The position numbers and the translations under genes are program-made. Source: Thiotrichales bacterium (GTDB taxonomy: Bacteria > Pseudomonadota > Gammaproteobacteria > Thiomicrospirales > Thiomicrospiraceae). Taken from it: DNA of 64,000 nucleotides. The notes beneath the pieces were generated by a model. The model was not told the DNA's origin. It was given only the letters and a program-made list of their open reading frames with translations, and ran no database searches. Below are positions 1-9,047 of the stretch, piece by piece. Location: positions 1 to 64,000 of the forward strand of contig JAFGXP010000018.1 of NCBI GenBank assembly GCA_016936535.1, given 5' to 3'. Position 1 is the first letter of the stretch; each line of letters starts with the position of its first letter.

Positions 1-696
1 TTCCCCACGCCCGTGGGGGTGTTTCTCTGGGCATCGGTGTTTTTAAGCAACTCGCCTTGTCTTCCCCACGCCCGTGGGGGTGTTTCTAATGGCATTCAGC
101 ATTAGAGATTGGGAAATTGGTCTTCCCCACGCCCGTGGGGGTGTTTCCATCGTTTAGATGGATGCGAAATTTACTCACCTGTCTTCCCCACGCCCGTGGG
201 GGTGTTTCTCTATCTTTCTTCTGATACTGAGCAGAACAACGGTCTTCCCCACGCCCGTGGGGGTGTTTCTGTGAGAGTAAGAAAGCAATTTTGGTCATGC
301 ATGTCTTCCCCACGCCCGTGGGGGTGTTTCCATCGCAGTATGGGCAAAAGACATCGAGCTCGCGTCTTCCCCACGCCCGTGGGGGTGTTTCTCGCAGATA
401 GAATTCGGGGGGCCATGGATAGAAGTCTTCCCCACGCCCGTGGGGGTGTTTCCTTCAAAGTCAGCCTGTAGTAATTCCCATTGACGTCTTCCCCACGCCC
501 GTGGGGGTGTTTCCTCTTTTAGCGTAATCTTACCTATGTCTCCAGCGTCTTCCCCACGCCCGTGGGGGTGTTTCCGGTCACAGGATTTACACAAGCAAGT
601 CACTACAGTCTTCCCCACGCCCGTGGGGGTGTTTCTGTGGAAGTGTGCTTTAGGGGTGGTGCTGGGGGGTCTTCCCCACGCCCGTGGGGGTGTTTC
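1..696 (+). CRISPR. Type I-E-like CRISPR array (right end), 12 repeats and 11 spacers in window; extends beyond left edge
   Basis: Repeat GTCTTCCCCACGCCCGTGGGGGTGTTTC (28 bp) starts at 59,120,181,242,303,364,425,486,547,608,669; first copy truncated to 25 bp at 1-25. All spacers 33 bp (period 61). Repeat aligns without gaps to the E. coli I-E repeat (CCCC..GGGG stem), supporting + orientation. Confidence 0.98.
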
Positions 697-828
697 CTTT
701 AAAGGGGCTTGGGCGGCTTAGAAATCTGCATTACCTTATTATGATCAGTAAAGTCATTTTATCCGTATATGCAGATATATAAAGATTGGTCTTAAATCCT
801 AAGTAAACAGGGGACAAGTCTTGTTTCG

Positions 829-960
829 TTATTCCAAGAATTTTGTCTTTTTTTGTTTTTTGCGTTTTTGCCATTTGAAGTAGAAATGTACGCCAAAGTG
901 GGCGGCGATTAAGACGATAGCGGCGATCATCCCGATGGTGCCGATGTGTTCAATCCACAT
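829..960 (-). CDS. Small (43 aa) single-TM basic-tail protein, uncharacterised; not in ORF track
   Basis: Reverse complement reads MWIEHIGTIGMIAAIVLIAAHFGVHFYFKWQKRKKQKKTKFLE*; AAGGAG about 10 nt upstream of ATG; hydrophobic helix followed by Lys/Arg-rich tail. Confidence 0.65.
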   Translation of the reverse strand: MWIEHIGTIGMIAAIVLIAAHFGVHFYFKWQKRKKQKKTKFLE

Positions 961-1065
961 AATGAATTTGCTCCTTTTTAAGGTAAGTTTTTGAATGATT
1001 GGAGGATTTTAGCTGGATTACGTTATAATTTGGCCCATTTTTGATTGGGAAAGTAAGGAGTGTTC

Positions 1066-2643
1066 ATGAATCCAAGTCAGCCTTTTGATTGGCGAACTTA
1101 TAAAGTTGAAACCTTGTCGGGGATTACGGTTGCTTTGGCTTTGGTGCCCGAGGCGGTGGCTTTTGCCTTTGTGGCAGGGGTGCATCCGTTGGTGGGTCTT
1201 TATGCGGCGGTGATTGTTGGCATGATTACCGCTGTTTTTGGTGGTCGTCCGGGGATGATTACGGCCGCAGCGGGTTCGCTGGCGGTGGTGATGATGCATT
1301 TAGTGATGGAGCATGGTGCGGCTTACTTGTTTCTTGCGGTCATTATGATGGGTATTTTTCAGATTATTATCGGGATAATGAAGTGGGGGCGCTTTATTCG
1401 CATGGTGCCGACTTCGGTCATGCTCGGTTTTGTGAACGGATTAGCGCTCATTATTTTGTTTGCGCAGTTTAGCCAATTTAAGGATACAGAGGGTCAGTGG
1501 CTGAGCGGGGATGCTTTGACCATGATGGTGGCGATTATTGCGGCGACTCTCGCAATTATTTATCTGTTGCCCAAATTAACCAAGGCGGTGCCTTCGGCTT
1601 TGGCCGCGATTGTGTTGGTGGCTGCTGCGGTTGCCTTTTTTGATTTGAACGCGATTACCGTTGGCGATAAAGCCGAGGTGTCTGGTACCTTAAGCTCGTT
1701 GATTTTTGGGGATGGTACCGAGGGCGGTTTTCAAGGGTTAAGTTGGTTTTTGAGTTTGCCGGAGGGGTTTTGGTCGTGGCAAACCTTGTGGATTGTTCTG
1801 CCTTATGCATTGATTTTGACCATTATTGGTTCGGTTGAGTCTTTATTGACCATGACGTTAATTGATGATTTAACGCAAACGCGCGGTAAAGCCAACAAAG
1901 AGTGTATTGCGTTGGGCTCGGCGAACTGTGTGGCCGGTTCTTTTGGCACCATGGGAGGGTGTGCGTTAATTGGTCAGTCGATGATTAATGTAAAATCTGG
2001 AGGTACCGGTCGCTTGTCGGGCATTACGGCTGCGTTTGGTTTGTTGGTAATGATTGTCGCGATTTCACCTTTAATTGAGATGGTGCCGATTGGGGCTTTA
2101 GTAGGATTGATGTTTTTTGTGGTCATTGCCACTTTTAACTGGTCTAGCTTACAAATCATGCGCGGTATGACCAAGGCCGATGCGTTTGTGGTGGTGTTGG
2201 TCACGGGCTTAACGGTGATTTTTGATTTGGCGATTGCGGTGATGGCTGGAGTCATTATTGCTGCGCTGGTCTTTGCTTGGGAACACGCGCAGCGAATTTT
2301 TATTCGCGTTACTGAGCAAGAGGTTGAAGGGAAACGGGTCAAGATTTATCAGGTACAAGGACCACTGTTTTTTGCATCGGCGCAAAATTTTATTGACCAT
2401 TTTGATCCAAAAACAGACCCAGAATGCGTGCAAATTGACTTTATGTATTCGCGTGTGTATGACCATACCGGTATTGAGGCGATTGAAGGTTTAACGCAAA
2501 AATACAAAGCGGCAGGTAAGAAATTAACGCTTAAGCACCTGAGTCCGGAGTGTCAGACATTGCTGCATAATGCACGAGATTTAATTGAAATCAATGTGTC
2601 GGAAGATCCGCATTATCACGTGTCCATGAGCGGCAAAAATTAA
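1066..2643 (+). CDS. SulP family inorganic anion transporter with C-terminal STAS domain
   Basis: ORF (track start 1060; ATG at 1066 after AAGGAG); multi-TM, SulP-like N-terminus and STAS-like C-terminus. Confidence 0.92.
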   Translation: MNPSQPFDWRTYKVETLSGITVALALVPEAVAFAFVAGVHPLVGLYAAVIVGMITAVFGGRPGMITAAAGSLAVVMMHLVMEHGAAYLFLAVIMMGIFQIIIGIMKWGRFIRMVPTSVMLGFVNGLALIILFAQFSQFKDTEGQWLSGDALTMMVAIIAATLAIIYLLPKLTKAVPSALAAIVLVAAAVAFFDLNAITVGDKAEVSGTLSSLIFGDGTEGGFQGLSWFLSLPEGFWSWQTLWIVLPYALILTIIGSVESLLTMTLIDDLTQTRGKANKECIALGSANCVAGSFGTMGGCALIGQSMINVKSGGTGRLSGITAAFGLLVMIVAISPLIEMVPIGALVGLMFFVVIATFNWSSLQIMRGMTKADAFVVVLVTGLTVIFDLAIAVMAGVIIAALVFAWEHAQRIFIRVTEQEVEGKRVKIYQVQGPLFFASAQNFIDHFDPKTDPECVQIDFMYSRVYDHTGIEAIEGLTQKYKAAGKKLTLKHLSPECQTLLHNARDLIEINVSEDPHYHVSMSGKN

Positions 2644-2784
2644 TCTAACGTATCAATTTACGAACCCGCCGTGTGCCTACTGGCTTGTGCAGCTTACCGA
2701 TAACGCGCTTTGTTGCCGAGCTGGATAAGCAAAACCGCTGTGTTCGATTTGACCTAGAGGCTTTGTTGCCCTTGCCCTGAAAGC

Positions 2785-2822
2785 AGCCTTGTTGATTTGA
2801 GTTGTCAACAGGGCTTTTTTTG
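2785..2822 (+). terminator. Rho-independent terminator
   Basis: AGCCTTGTTGA..TCAACAGGGCT stem (one G-U) followed by TTTTTTT. Confidence 0.75.
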
Positions 2823-2902
2823 TATCCGCATTATTGCGAGTCAAAATTGAACTGCTTATTCTGGTTGCAGAATTTAAGCTTGTGTCTATAACGGATCACT
2901 TT

Positions 2903-3970
2903 ATGAAACACTCTTTTACGATTTCGATTGGTTTATTGCTGTTGCTGATTGTGTGGATGGCTCTTGGGAATCCGTCTGGGCATCAATCGACGGCGGTTGT
3001 TGTTCAGAAAAAGCCCTTGGTTACCGTTGAGGTAGTGCCTTCGCAAGCGCAATTAGTGACCAGTTCAATCCAGGCTTATGGCGATCTATTGCCGATTCGC
3101 TCTACTCAAGTGTTGGCGGAAACTTACGGTAAAGTCGAAACGTTCATGGTGGAAAAAGGTGAGCGAGTTGAAGCGGCGCAGCTTTTGGTAAAGCTAAGTA
3201 TCGAAGACCGTGCGGCCATGCTTAAACAGGCAAAAGCCAAAACCTTGGAAGCGAAGAATCGTTATGAGGCGAACCAAAACCTGAAAAGCAAAGGCTTTAG
3301 CGCACAGATGCAGATTGATGAGTTTTTAGCTTCTTATGAAGCGGCCAAAGCCGCTCAAGAAATCCTACAGCAAGAGATTGAACAACTTTCGGTGCGAGCG
3401 CCATTTTCGGGCATTATTGCGGAAAAAAGGGTCGAGCAGGGCGACTATATTTTTAAAGGTAATCCTTTGTTTAAATTGATTGATACGTCGTCAATGTTGG
3501 CGCGCGTCTCGGTGGCGCAGACGCAATACCCTTATCTTAAACTTGGTAATCCAGTCGAGGTGGTTTTGGCAACCGGACAAAAATTGCAGGGAATCCTTCA
3601 TTTTATTGCCCCCGAAGCCGACGAAAACACCAAAACTTTTCTGGTAGATATTCTGATTCAGCAAACTGAAGGAACGCCAAGCGGGATTAGCGTGACGGCG
3701 CAGATTCCTAAAACACAAGAGCGCGCCCATTTTATTTCGGCAGCACTGCTCACCTTGGATGATCGTGGTGAAATGGGCGTGAAAACCGTCAATGCCGATA
3801 ACCAGGTGCAGTTCTATCCAGTCACACTCGTGCAGGCGGCAGAAAATGGTATTTTTGTTGGCGGTTTACCGGAACAGGTGGATTTGATTGTTACCGGACA
3901 AGGTTTTGTGCAGCCTGGACAAACCGTTATCGTCAACCGATTAGAGCGCTCACCTTATGCAAATCATTGA
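2903..3970 (+). CDS. RND efflux periplasmic adaptor (HlyD/MFP family)
   Basis: MKHSFTISIGLLLL signal/anchor; biotinyl-lipoyl-like and barrel motifs (VRAPFSGIIAEKRVEQGDYI); overlaps permease gene. Track start 2834 is probably too early. Confidence 0.9.
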   Translation: MKHSFTISIGLLLLLIVWMALGNPSGHQSTAVVVQKKPLVTVEVVPSQAQLVTSSIQAYGDLLPIRSTQVLAETYGKVETFMVEKGERVEAAQLLVKLSIEDRAAMLKQAKAKTLEAKNRYEANQNLKSKGFSAQMQIDEFLASYEAAKAAQEILQQEIEQLSVRAPFSGIIAEKRVEQGDYIFKGNPLFKLIDTSSMLARVSVAQTQYPYLKLGNPVEVVLATGQKLQGILHFIAPEADENTKTFLVDILIQQTEGTPSGISVTAQIPKTQERAHFISAALLTLDDRGEMGVKTVNADNQVQFYPVTLVQAAENGIFVGGLPEQVDLIVTGQGFVQPGQTVIVNRLERSPYANH

Positions 3971-6900
3971 TGCCGCTTTTAACCGTAGCCGAGTCGTTGT
4001 TCTTACCTTTGTTTTTTTGATTCTTGCCGGTGCGATTGCGTATTTTTCGATCGCTAAAGAGGCCTCGCCGGATGTGCCAATTCCGATGTTTTATGTGTCG
4101 ATGGTGCATGACGGGATTTCACCCGAAGATGCCGAGCGTTTGCTGATTAAACCGATTGAAAAAGAGTTGCAATCGCTCGAAGGCTTGACAGAGATGAAAT
4201 CGGTTGCCGCTGAGAATTACGGGTCGATTCTATTGGAGTTTGCCGCCGGCGCGGATACCGATCAAGCCTTGTTGGATGTGCGCGAAAAAGTGAATTTAGC
4301 AAAAAATCACCTGCCGCCCGATACGTTGGAGCCGATTATCAACGAAATTAATGTTGCGCTGTTTCCGGTGATCTCGATTTCACTCTCCGGTGCGATGCCT
4401 GAGCGACAGTTGGTACAGCTGGCACAAGAGCTGAAAGAAGAACTGGAGAGTCTCAGTGGGGTTCTCGAAGTTGAGATTGGTGGCGACCGCACAGAGATGA
4501 TGGAAGTTATCATCGAGCCGGAGACCTTAGAAACCTATCATCTCTCTTTTGACCAAATAGTGGCTTTTCTCCAGCGCAATAATCAATTAGTAGCGGCCGG
4601 TGCTATGGATACCGGAGCCGGGCGTTTGGTGTTCAAGGTGCCGGGGGTGATTGAAGACATTGCGGATGTGATGGACTTGCCGATTAAAACCCATCAGGGT
4701 CGAGTGGTTACGTTTAACGATCTAGCACAGATTCGGCGGACTTATAAAGATCCTGAGGGTTTTGCTCGGGTTGGCGGTGAACCAGCCTTGGTGTTAGAGG
4801 TCACCAAGCGAATTGGTGCCAACGTGATTGCTACCATTGATGAAGTCAAACAGGTGGTTGCACAGCAACAACAAAATTGGCCGACGGCCTTGAGTGTCAA
4901 CTTTATGCAGGATCAATCGAAAAGCATTAAGACGCTGCTTGGTGATTTGCAAAACAATGTTATCACCGCGATTTTTTTGGTGATGTTGGTGATTATCGCT
5001 GCACTGGGTGTCAAGTCGGCGATTTTGGTGGGGCTGGCGATTCCGGGTGCCTTCTTAAGCGGCATATTGGCGCTGTATGCGATGGGTTTCACGCTGAATA
5101 TTATTGTGCTGTTCAGTTTGATTCTTTCGGTTGGGATGTTGGTGGATGGGGCAATTGTCACCATTGAATTAGCACAGCGAAAAATAGCCGATGGAATGCC
5201 GCCAAAACAGGCTTATGCTTATGGCGCTAAGCGAATGGCATGGCCAATTATCGCTTCCACCGCCACAACCTTGTGCGTGTTTTTACCCCTGCTGTTCTGG
5301 CCCGGCGTGGTCGGCGAATTTATGAGCTTTCTGCCAATTACTGTGATTTTAACGCTGACCGCTTCGCTGTTTATGGCGTTGATTTTTATTCCAGTACTTG
5401 GGGCGGTATTTTCTAAAACGGATAATTTAGCGAACCAAGTCACCTTCGCTGTTCCGCAAGAGGGTCGTTGGACTGGAGCTTATATTCGACTGTTAACACC
5501 GCTTCTTGCTCATCCACGTAAAGTCTTGTTAATTGCAAGTTTGTGTATGGTTGCGGCTTATCTCTCTTATGCGCAATTTGGTAAGGGCGTGGAGTTTTTT
5601 CCAGAAGTTGAACCGGATTTTATCCAGGTACAGGTACAGGCACGTGGTGATTTGTCTGTGTACGAAAAGGATGAATTGGTCAAGAGAGTCGAAGTGGCGC
5701 TATTGGATATGCCGGTCTATAAAACGCTCTATTCAAAAACTTTCAGCGACGCGAGTCAGGTGCAAAATGTCCCGACGGATTTGATCGGTATAGTGCAATT
5801 GGAGCTGGTGGATTGGCACTTGCGCCCGTCTGCACAAGAGGTGATTAAGGCGATGCGCGAGAGAGTTGCCTTGATTCCCGGTATTCAAGCTCAGGTGCGT
5901 CAGCAAGAGCATGGTCCATCCTCCGGCAAGCCGATTCAGGTGGAATTGACAGGGAAAGATTTTGATGAACTCAAAGCGGGCGTTGAGGAAATCCACCAAC
6001 GTATGTTAGCGATTGGCGGTTTTATTGATATTGAAGACTCGCGACCCCTTCCTGGTATTGAATGGAGCCTAAAGGTCAACCGTGAACAGGCCGCGCGTTA
6101 TCAAGTGGATATTGCTACGCTTGGCAACACAGTGCAAATGCTGACTTCGGGCTTGAGAATTACTTCTTATCAGCCGGAGGACTCTGAGGAGGAATTGGAT
6201 ATTCGGCTCCGCTTTCCGCAAGAGAAACGAAATCTTGAGCAGATGATGAATTTGAAAGTGCCGACCGTTTACGGGCCGGTGCCACTGTCCAATTTTGCTG
6301 AATTTCAGCCCCAGCCCAAAACCACTAAGCTGGAACATAGAAATGGTCAGCGGATGATGAGTGTGCAAGCGGATGTCCTGCCCGAGTTACAGGTCGATCA
6401 ACAATTGAATTTGCTAAAGCAGTCATTGCAGGCACAGCCCTTAAACGCGAACGTAAAAACGCACTATAAAGGTCAAGATGAAGAACAAGGTGAGGCTCGT
6501 AACTTTTTGTTGAAAGCTTTCGCCATCGCGATTTTTCTGTTAGTTGTGATTCTGTTGACACAGTTTAATAATTTTTATCAGGCCCTTGTGATTTTGACTG
6601 CGATTATTTTCTCTACCGCCGGCGTATTGCTTGGATTATTAGTGACACAAAATCCGTTCGGAATCGTGATGGTCGGGATTGGGATTATCGCGCTTGCGGG
6701 CATTGTGGTGAACAATAATATTGTCTTGATTGACACCTATAACCAATACCGAAGCGAAGGCGTAGAAAAAATTGAGGCCATTCAAATAACCTTGGCCCAG
6801 CGGATGCGTCCGGTTTTATTAACTACGCTCACCACTATTCTCGGTTTAATGCCGATGGTTTTAGCAATGAATATTGATATTATCGGCCAGAGCATTACTT

Positions 6901-7019
6901 TTGGCGCACCGTCTTCGCAATGGTGGGTGCAGTTATCGAGTGCCATTGTTGGCGGTTTGACCTTTTCGACTTTGTTAACATTGATAGTCACGCCTTGTCT
7001 GTTGGCATGGAAAAAATAA
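3957..7019 (+). CDS. RND family efflux permease (AcrB/HAE1-like), 1020 aa
   Basis: Length, two large periplasmic loops, TM blocks such as GMLVDGAIVTIELAQ and AGIVVNNNIVLIDTYNQ. Confidence 0.93.
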   Translation: MQIIDAAFNRSRVVVLTFVFLILAGAIAYFSIAKEASPDVPIPMFYVSMVHDGISPEDAERLLIKPIEKELQSLEGLTEMKSVAAENYGSILLEFAAGADTDQALLDVREKVNLAKNHLPPDTLEPIINEINVALFPVISISLSGAMPERQLVQLAQELKEELESLSGVLEVEIGGDRTEMMEVIIEPETLETYHLSFDQIVAFLQRNNQLVAAGAMDTGAGRLVFKVPGVIEDIADVMDLPIKTHQGRVVTFNDLAQIRRTYKDPEGFARVGGEPALVLEVTKRIGANVIATIDEVKQVVAQQQQNWPTALSVNFMQDQSKSIKTLLGDLQNNVITAIFLVMLVIIAALGVKSAILVGLAIPGAFLSGILALYAMGFTLNIIVLFSLILSVGMLVDGAIVTIELAQRKIADGMPPKQAYAYGAKRMAWPIIASTATTLCVFLPLLFWPGVVGEFMSFLPITVILTLTASLFMALIFIPVLGAVFSKTDNLANQVTFAVPQEGRWTGAYIRLLTPLLAHPRKVLLIASLCMVAAYLSYAQFGKGVEFFPEVEPDFIQVQVQARGDLSVYEKDELVKRVEVALLDMPVYKTLYSKTFSDASQVQNVPTDLIGIVQLELVDWHLRPSAQEVIKAMRERVALIPGIQAQVRQQEHGPSSGKPIQVELTGKDFDELKAGVEEIHQRMLAIGGFIDIEDSRPLPGIEWSLKVNREQAARYQVDIATLGNTVQMLTSGLRITSYQPEDSEEELDIRLRFPQEKRNLEQMMNLKVPTVYGPVPLSNFAEFQPQPKTTKLEHRNGQRMMSVQADVLPELQVDQQLNLLKQSLQAQPLNANVKTHYKGQDEEQGEARNFLLKAFAIAIFLLVVILLTQFNNFYQALVILTAIIFSTAGVLLGLLVTQNPFGIVMVGIGIIALAGIVVNNNIVLIDTYNQYRSEGVEKIEAIQITLAQRMRPVLLTTLTTILGLMPMVLAMNIDIIGQSITFGAPSSQWWVQLSSAIVGGLTFSTLLTLIVTPCLLAWKK

Positions 7020-7029
7020 TGGGGTGTTT

Positions 7030-7281
7030 ATGAACCTAGCCTTGTGTCAGAAAAATTATGTGCAAATGCTGATTGCAGAGAACCCAATCATTTGTACTTG
7101 CCATCATCGCTATTTCAATGAGATTCTCGAATCCTTACCCCATCATACGGAAAAGGCATCTGTGGAATGGGTACAGAAGTTAACCGGAGCATCAACCGGC
7201 TGTGGCAGTTGCTTGGCGAAAGTCGAAGGGATTGTAGAGTGTTATCGGTTAAAGCCACAGGTCTTTACGAAGGATCCTTAA
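7030..7281 (+). CDS. BFD-like [2Fe-2S]-binding domain protein
   Basis: CxC...CxxC pattern (ICTCHHRYF ... GCGSCLAKVEGIV) typical of bacterioferritin-associated ferredoxin-like domains; a few bp after permease stop. Confidence 0.75.
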   Translation: MNLALCQKNYVQMLIAENPIICTCHHRYFNEILESLPHHTEKASVEWVQKLTGASTGCGSCLAKVEGIVECYRLKPQVFTKDP

Positions 7282-7410
7282 CCGCTGTTCATCGCGATTA
7301 ACATTGAGAAAGATATGCCATTGATATACAGCCCCTGGTGATGGCCGTTTGAATGAGGGTCGTCGCGAGGAACGATTCTCTCTAGAAGGGCGCAGGTGAC
7401 GGTATGGGGT

Positions 7411-8112
7411 TTATTCGGCCTCAACAAACAAGGCCAAGGCCATGCGGTAGTCGAGTGCATGAAAATGTTGGTCATCGACTTCGATTAACAGCGGTCCTTG
7501 AAAGGGTGCTTGATTTTTGATCACAATCTGGGCATTGATGTGCAGGCCAATTGAGGCCAAATACCGCAGTTCTTCGGGCGAACGGTTTTTAATCCACTTA
7601 AGTCGTACCGGCGTCTGCAAGGTAATTTCAGTGAGGGATTGCAGTTGCACCGGTTCGATTTGGCCATCAATGCTTGGAATGGGCGAGCCGTGTGGATCAT
7701 GCGTTGGCTGGCCTAAATCGTGCCACATTCGTTCAACCAATTTGTCCGATAAAAAATGCTCTAAGGTTTCGGCTTCTTCATCCACTTCATCCCAGGAATA
7801 CCCCAGACGCGCAACCAGATAGGTTTCGAGTACCCGGTGGTTGCGCAGCATTTTCATGGCGACCAAGCGGCCTGCTTCTGTCAAACTGACCCCGTAATAA
7901 GGTTGGTAGTCGATGTATTGCTCTTCGGCGAGTTTTTTGAGCATATTGGTTACGGAGGCTTGGGAGACAGCAAGGCGTTGCGCTAACTCTTTGGTTTGAA
8001 CGCCCTTACCTAGGTTTTCGCTCGATTCAAGTTTGTAAATGATTTTGAGATAGTCTTCCCAAGCGCGCGAGGGCGTTTGCCGTTTTTGATTCGCTTTGGT
8101 GTTCATCCTCAT
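7411..8112 (-). CDS. DtxR/MntR-family metal-dependent transcriptional regulator (with FeoA-like C-terminal domain)
   Basis: SRAWEDYLKIIYKLE..., winged-helix AVSQASVTNMLKKLAEEQYIDYQPYYGVSLTEAGRLVA, HDPHGSPIP motif. Confidence 0.9.
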   Translation of the reverse strand: MRMNTKANQKRQTPSRAWEDYLKIIYKLESSENLGKGVQTKELAQRLAVSQASVTNMLKKLAEEQYIDYQPYYGVSLTEAGRLVAMKMLRNHRVLETYLVARLGYSWDEVDEEAETLEHFLSDKLVERMWHDLGQPTHDPHGSPIPSIDGQIEPVQLQSLTEITLQTPVRLKWIKNRSPEELRYLASIGLHINAQIVIKNQAPFQGPLLIEVDDQHFHALDYRMALALFVEAE

Positions 8113-9047
8113 TCACCTTGATGGGTTGTTTGATTGGGGGATGTAATGGGGCGGTAAAGCCGTTTTTGAACCTGTTTGTGCAGTTGCAGCAAAAGTAAAG
8201 TCAGTAGCAGCAGTAAGCCGGAACTCACGGCAATCGAAGCGGCAATCGAGCTGTTGAGGGCGAACGACAGCGCATAGCCAAAGCCGACCGCCAATTGGGA
8301 ATAAAGCAGCGCAAACCAAAGCATTGCTTTGAGGGATTGAGCAAACAGATAGGCGCTGGCTGCAGGAATAATCAAAAGGGCAACAACCAAAATCGCACCA
8401 ACGGCATCAAACGAGGCCACGGTGGTCATGGAAACAAGGGTCATTAAAAAGTAATGCCAAAATCCAACGCTAATTCCAAGAGAGACTGCCAAACTGGGGT
8501 GGAAGGTCACCGTTTTTAGGCGTTCGAAAGCCAAAATAATGCTGATAAGCACCACGAGAAAGACGATTAAAATCAACCAAAAGGCCCGAGGGCCAAGCGC
8601 TATGCCGTTTTCTAAATCCCCCCAAACCAGGGTGTCAAAGGGCACAAATGCCAGTTCGCCATAAAGCACGCACTCCTGATCCAGGTCGATTTGTCCGGTG
8701 TAAAGTGAAACCAAAATCACCCCAATCGAAAAGAACAGGGTAAAGACGATGCCGATGCTGGCGTCACTGTGCAAGCGGCTAACTTTGTGGAGGCTCTCGG
8801 AAAGCCATGCGGTGAGTAAGCCGATCAAAATTGCGCCAAGTAACATCACCCACAGGGCATTGCTGCCAGACAGTAAATAGGCAAGCACAATGCCAAGTAG
8901 CACAGAATGTGAAATGGCATCGCCCATTAACGCTTGGCGACGCAGAATTAAAAAGACCCCAACCAGTGCGCAAGAGGCCGCAACCAAACTGGCGGTAGCC
9001 AGAATCCAGAGATCGAGTATCCATTCATTCAGATTCAAGCTGGCCAT
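8109..9047 (-). CDS. Metal ABC transporter permease (ABC-3 family; TroD/MntC-like)
   Basis: LVAASCALVGVFLILRRQALMGDAISHSVLLGIV motif; overlaps neighbours by a few bp. Confidence 0.92.
   Translation of the reverse strand: MASLNLNEWILDLWILATASLVAASCALVGVFLILRRQALMGDAISHSVLLGIVLAYLLSGSNALWVMLLGAILIGLLTAWLSESLHKVSRLHSDASIGIVFTLFFSIGVILVSLYTGQIDLDQECVLYGELAFVPFDTLVWGDLENGIALGPRAFWLILIVFLVVLISIILAFERLKTVTFHPSLAVSLGISVGFWHYFLMTLVSMTTVASFDAVGAILVVALLIIPAASAYLFAQSLKAMLWFALLYSQLAVGFGYALSFALNSSIAASIAVSSGLLLLLTLLLLQLHKQVQKRLYRPITSPNQTTHQGE

Noticed and set aside
86-721. ORFs at 86-313(-), 109-471(+), 210-458(-), 295-618(-), 536-721(+)
   Set aside because: They read through the CRISPR array; repeated peptides (PPRAWGR, HPHGRGED, SSPRPWGCF) are translated repeats, not genes.
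724-776. ATCTGCAT...ATGCAGAT inverted repeat right of the CRISPR array
   Set aside because: 8-bp arms separated by 37 nt in AT-rich DNA; too weak to assign as a leader or terminator element.
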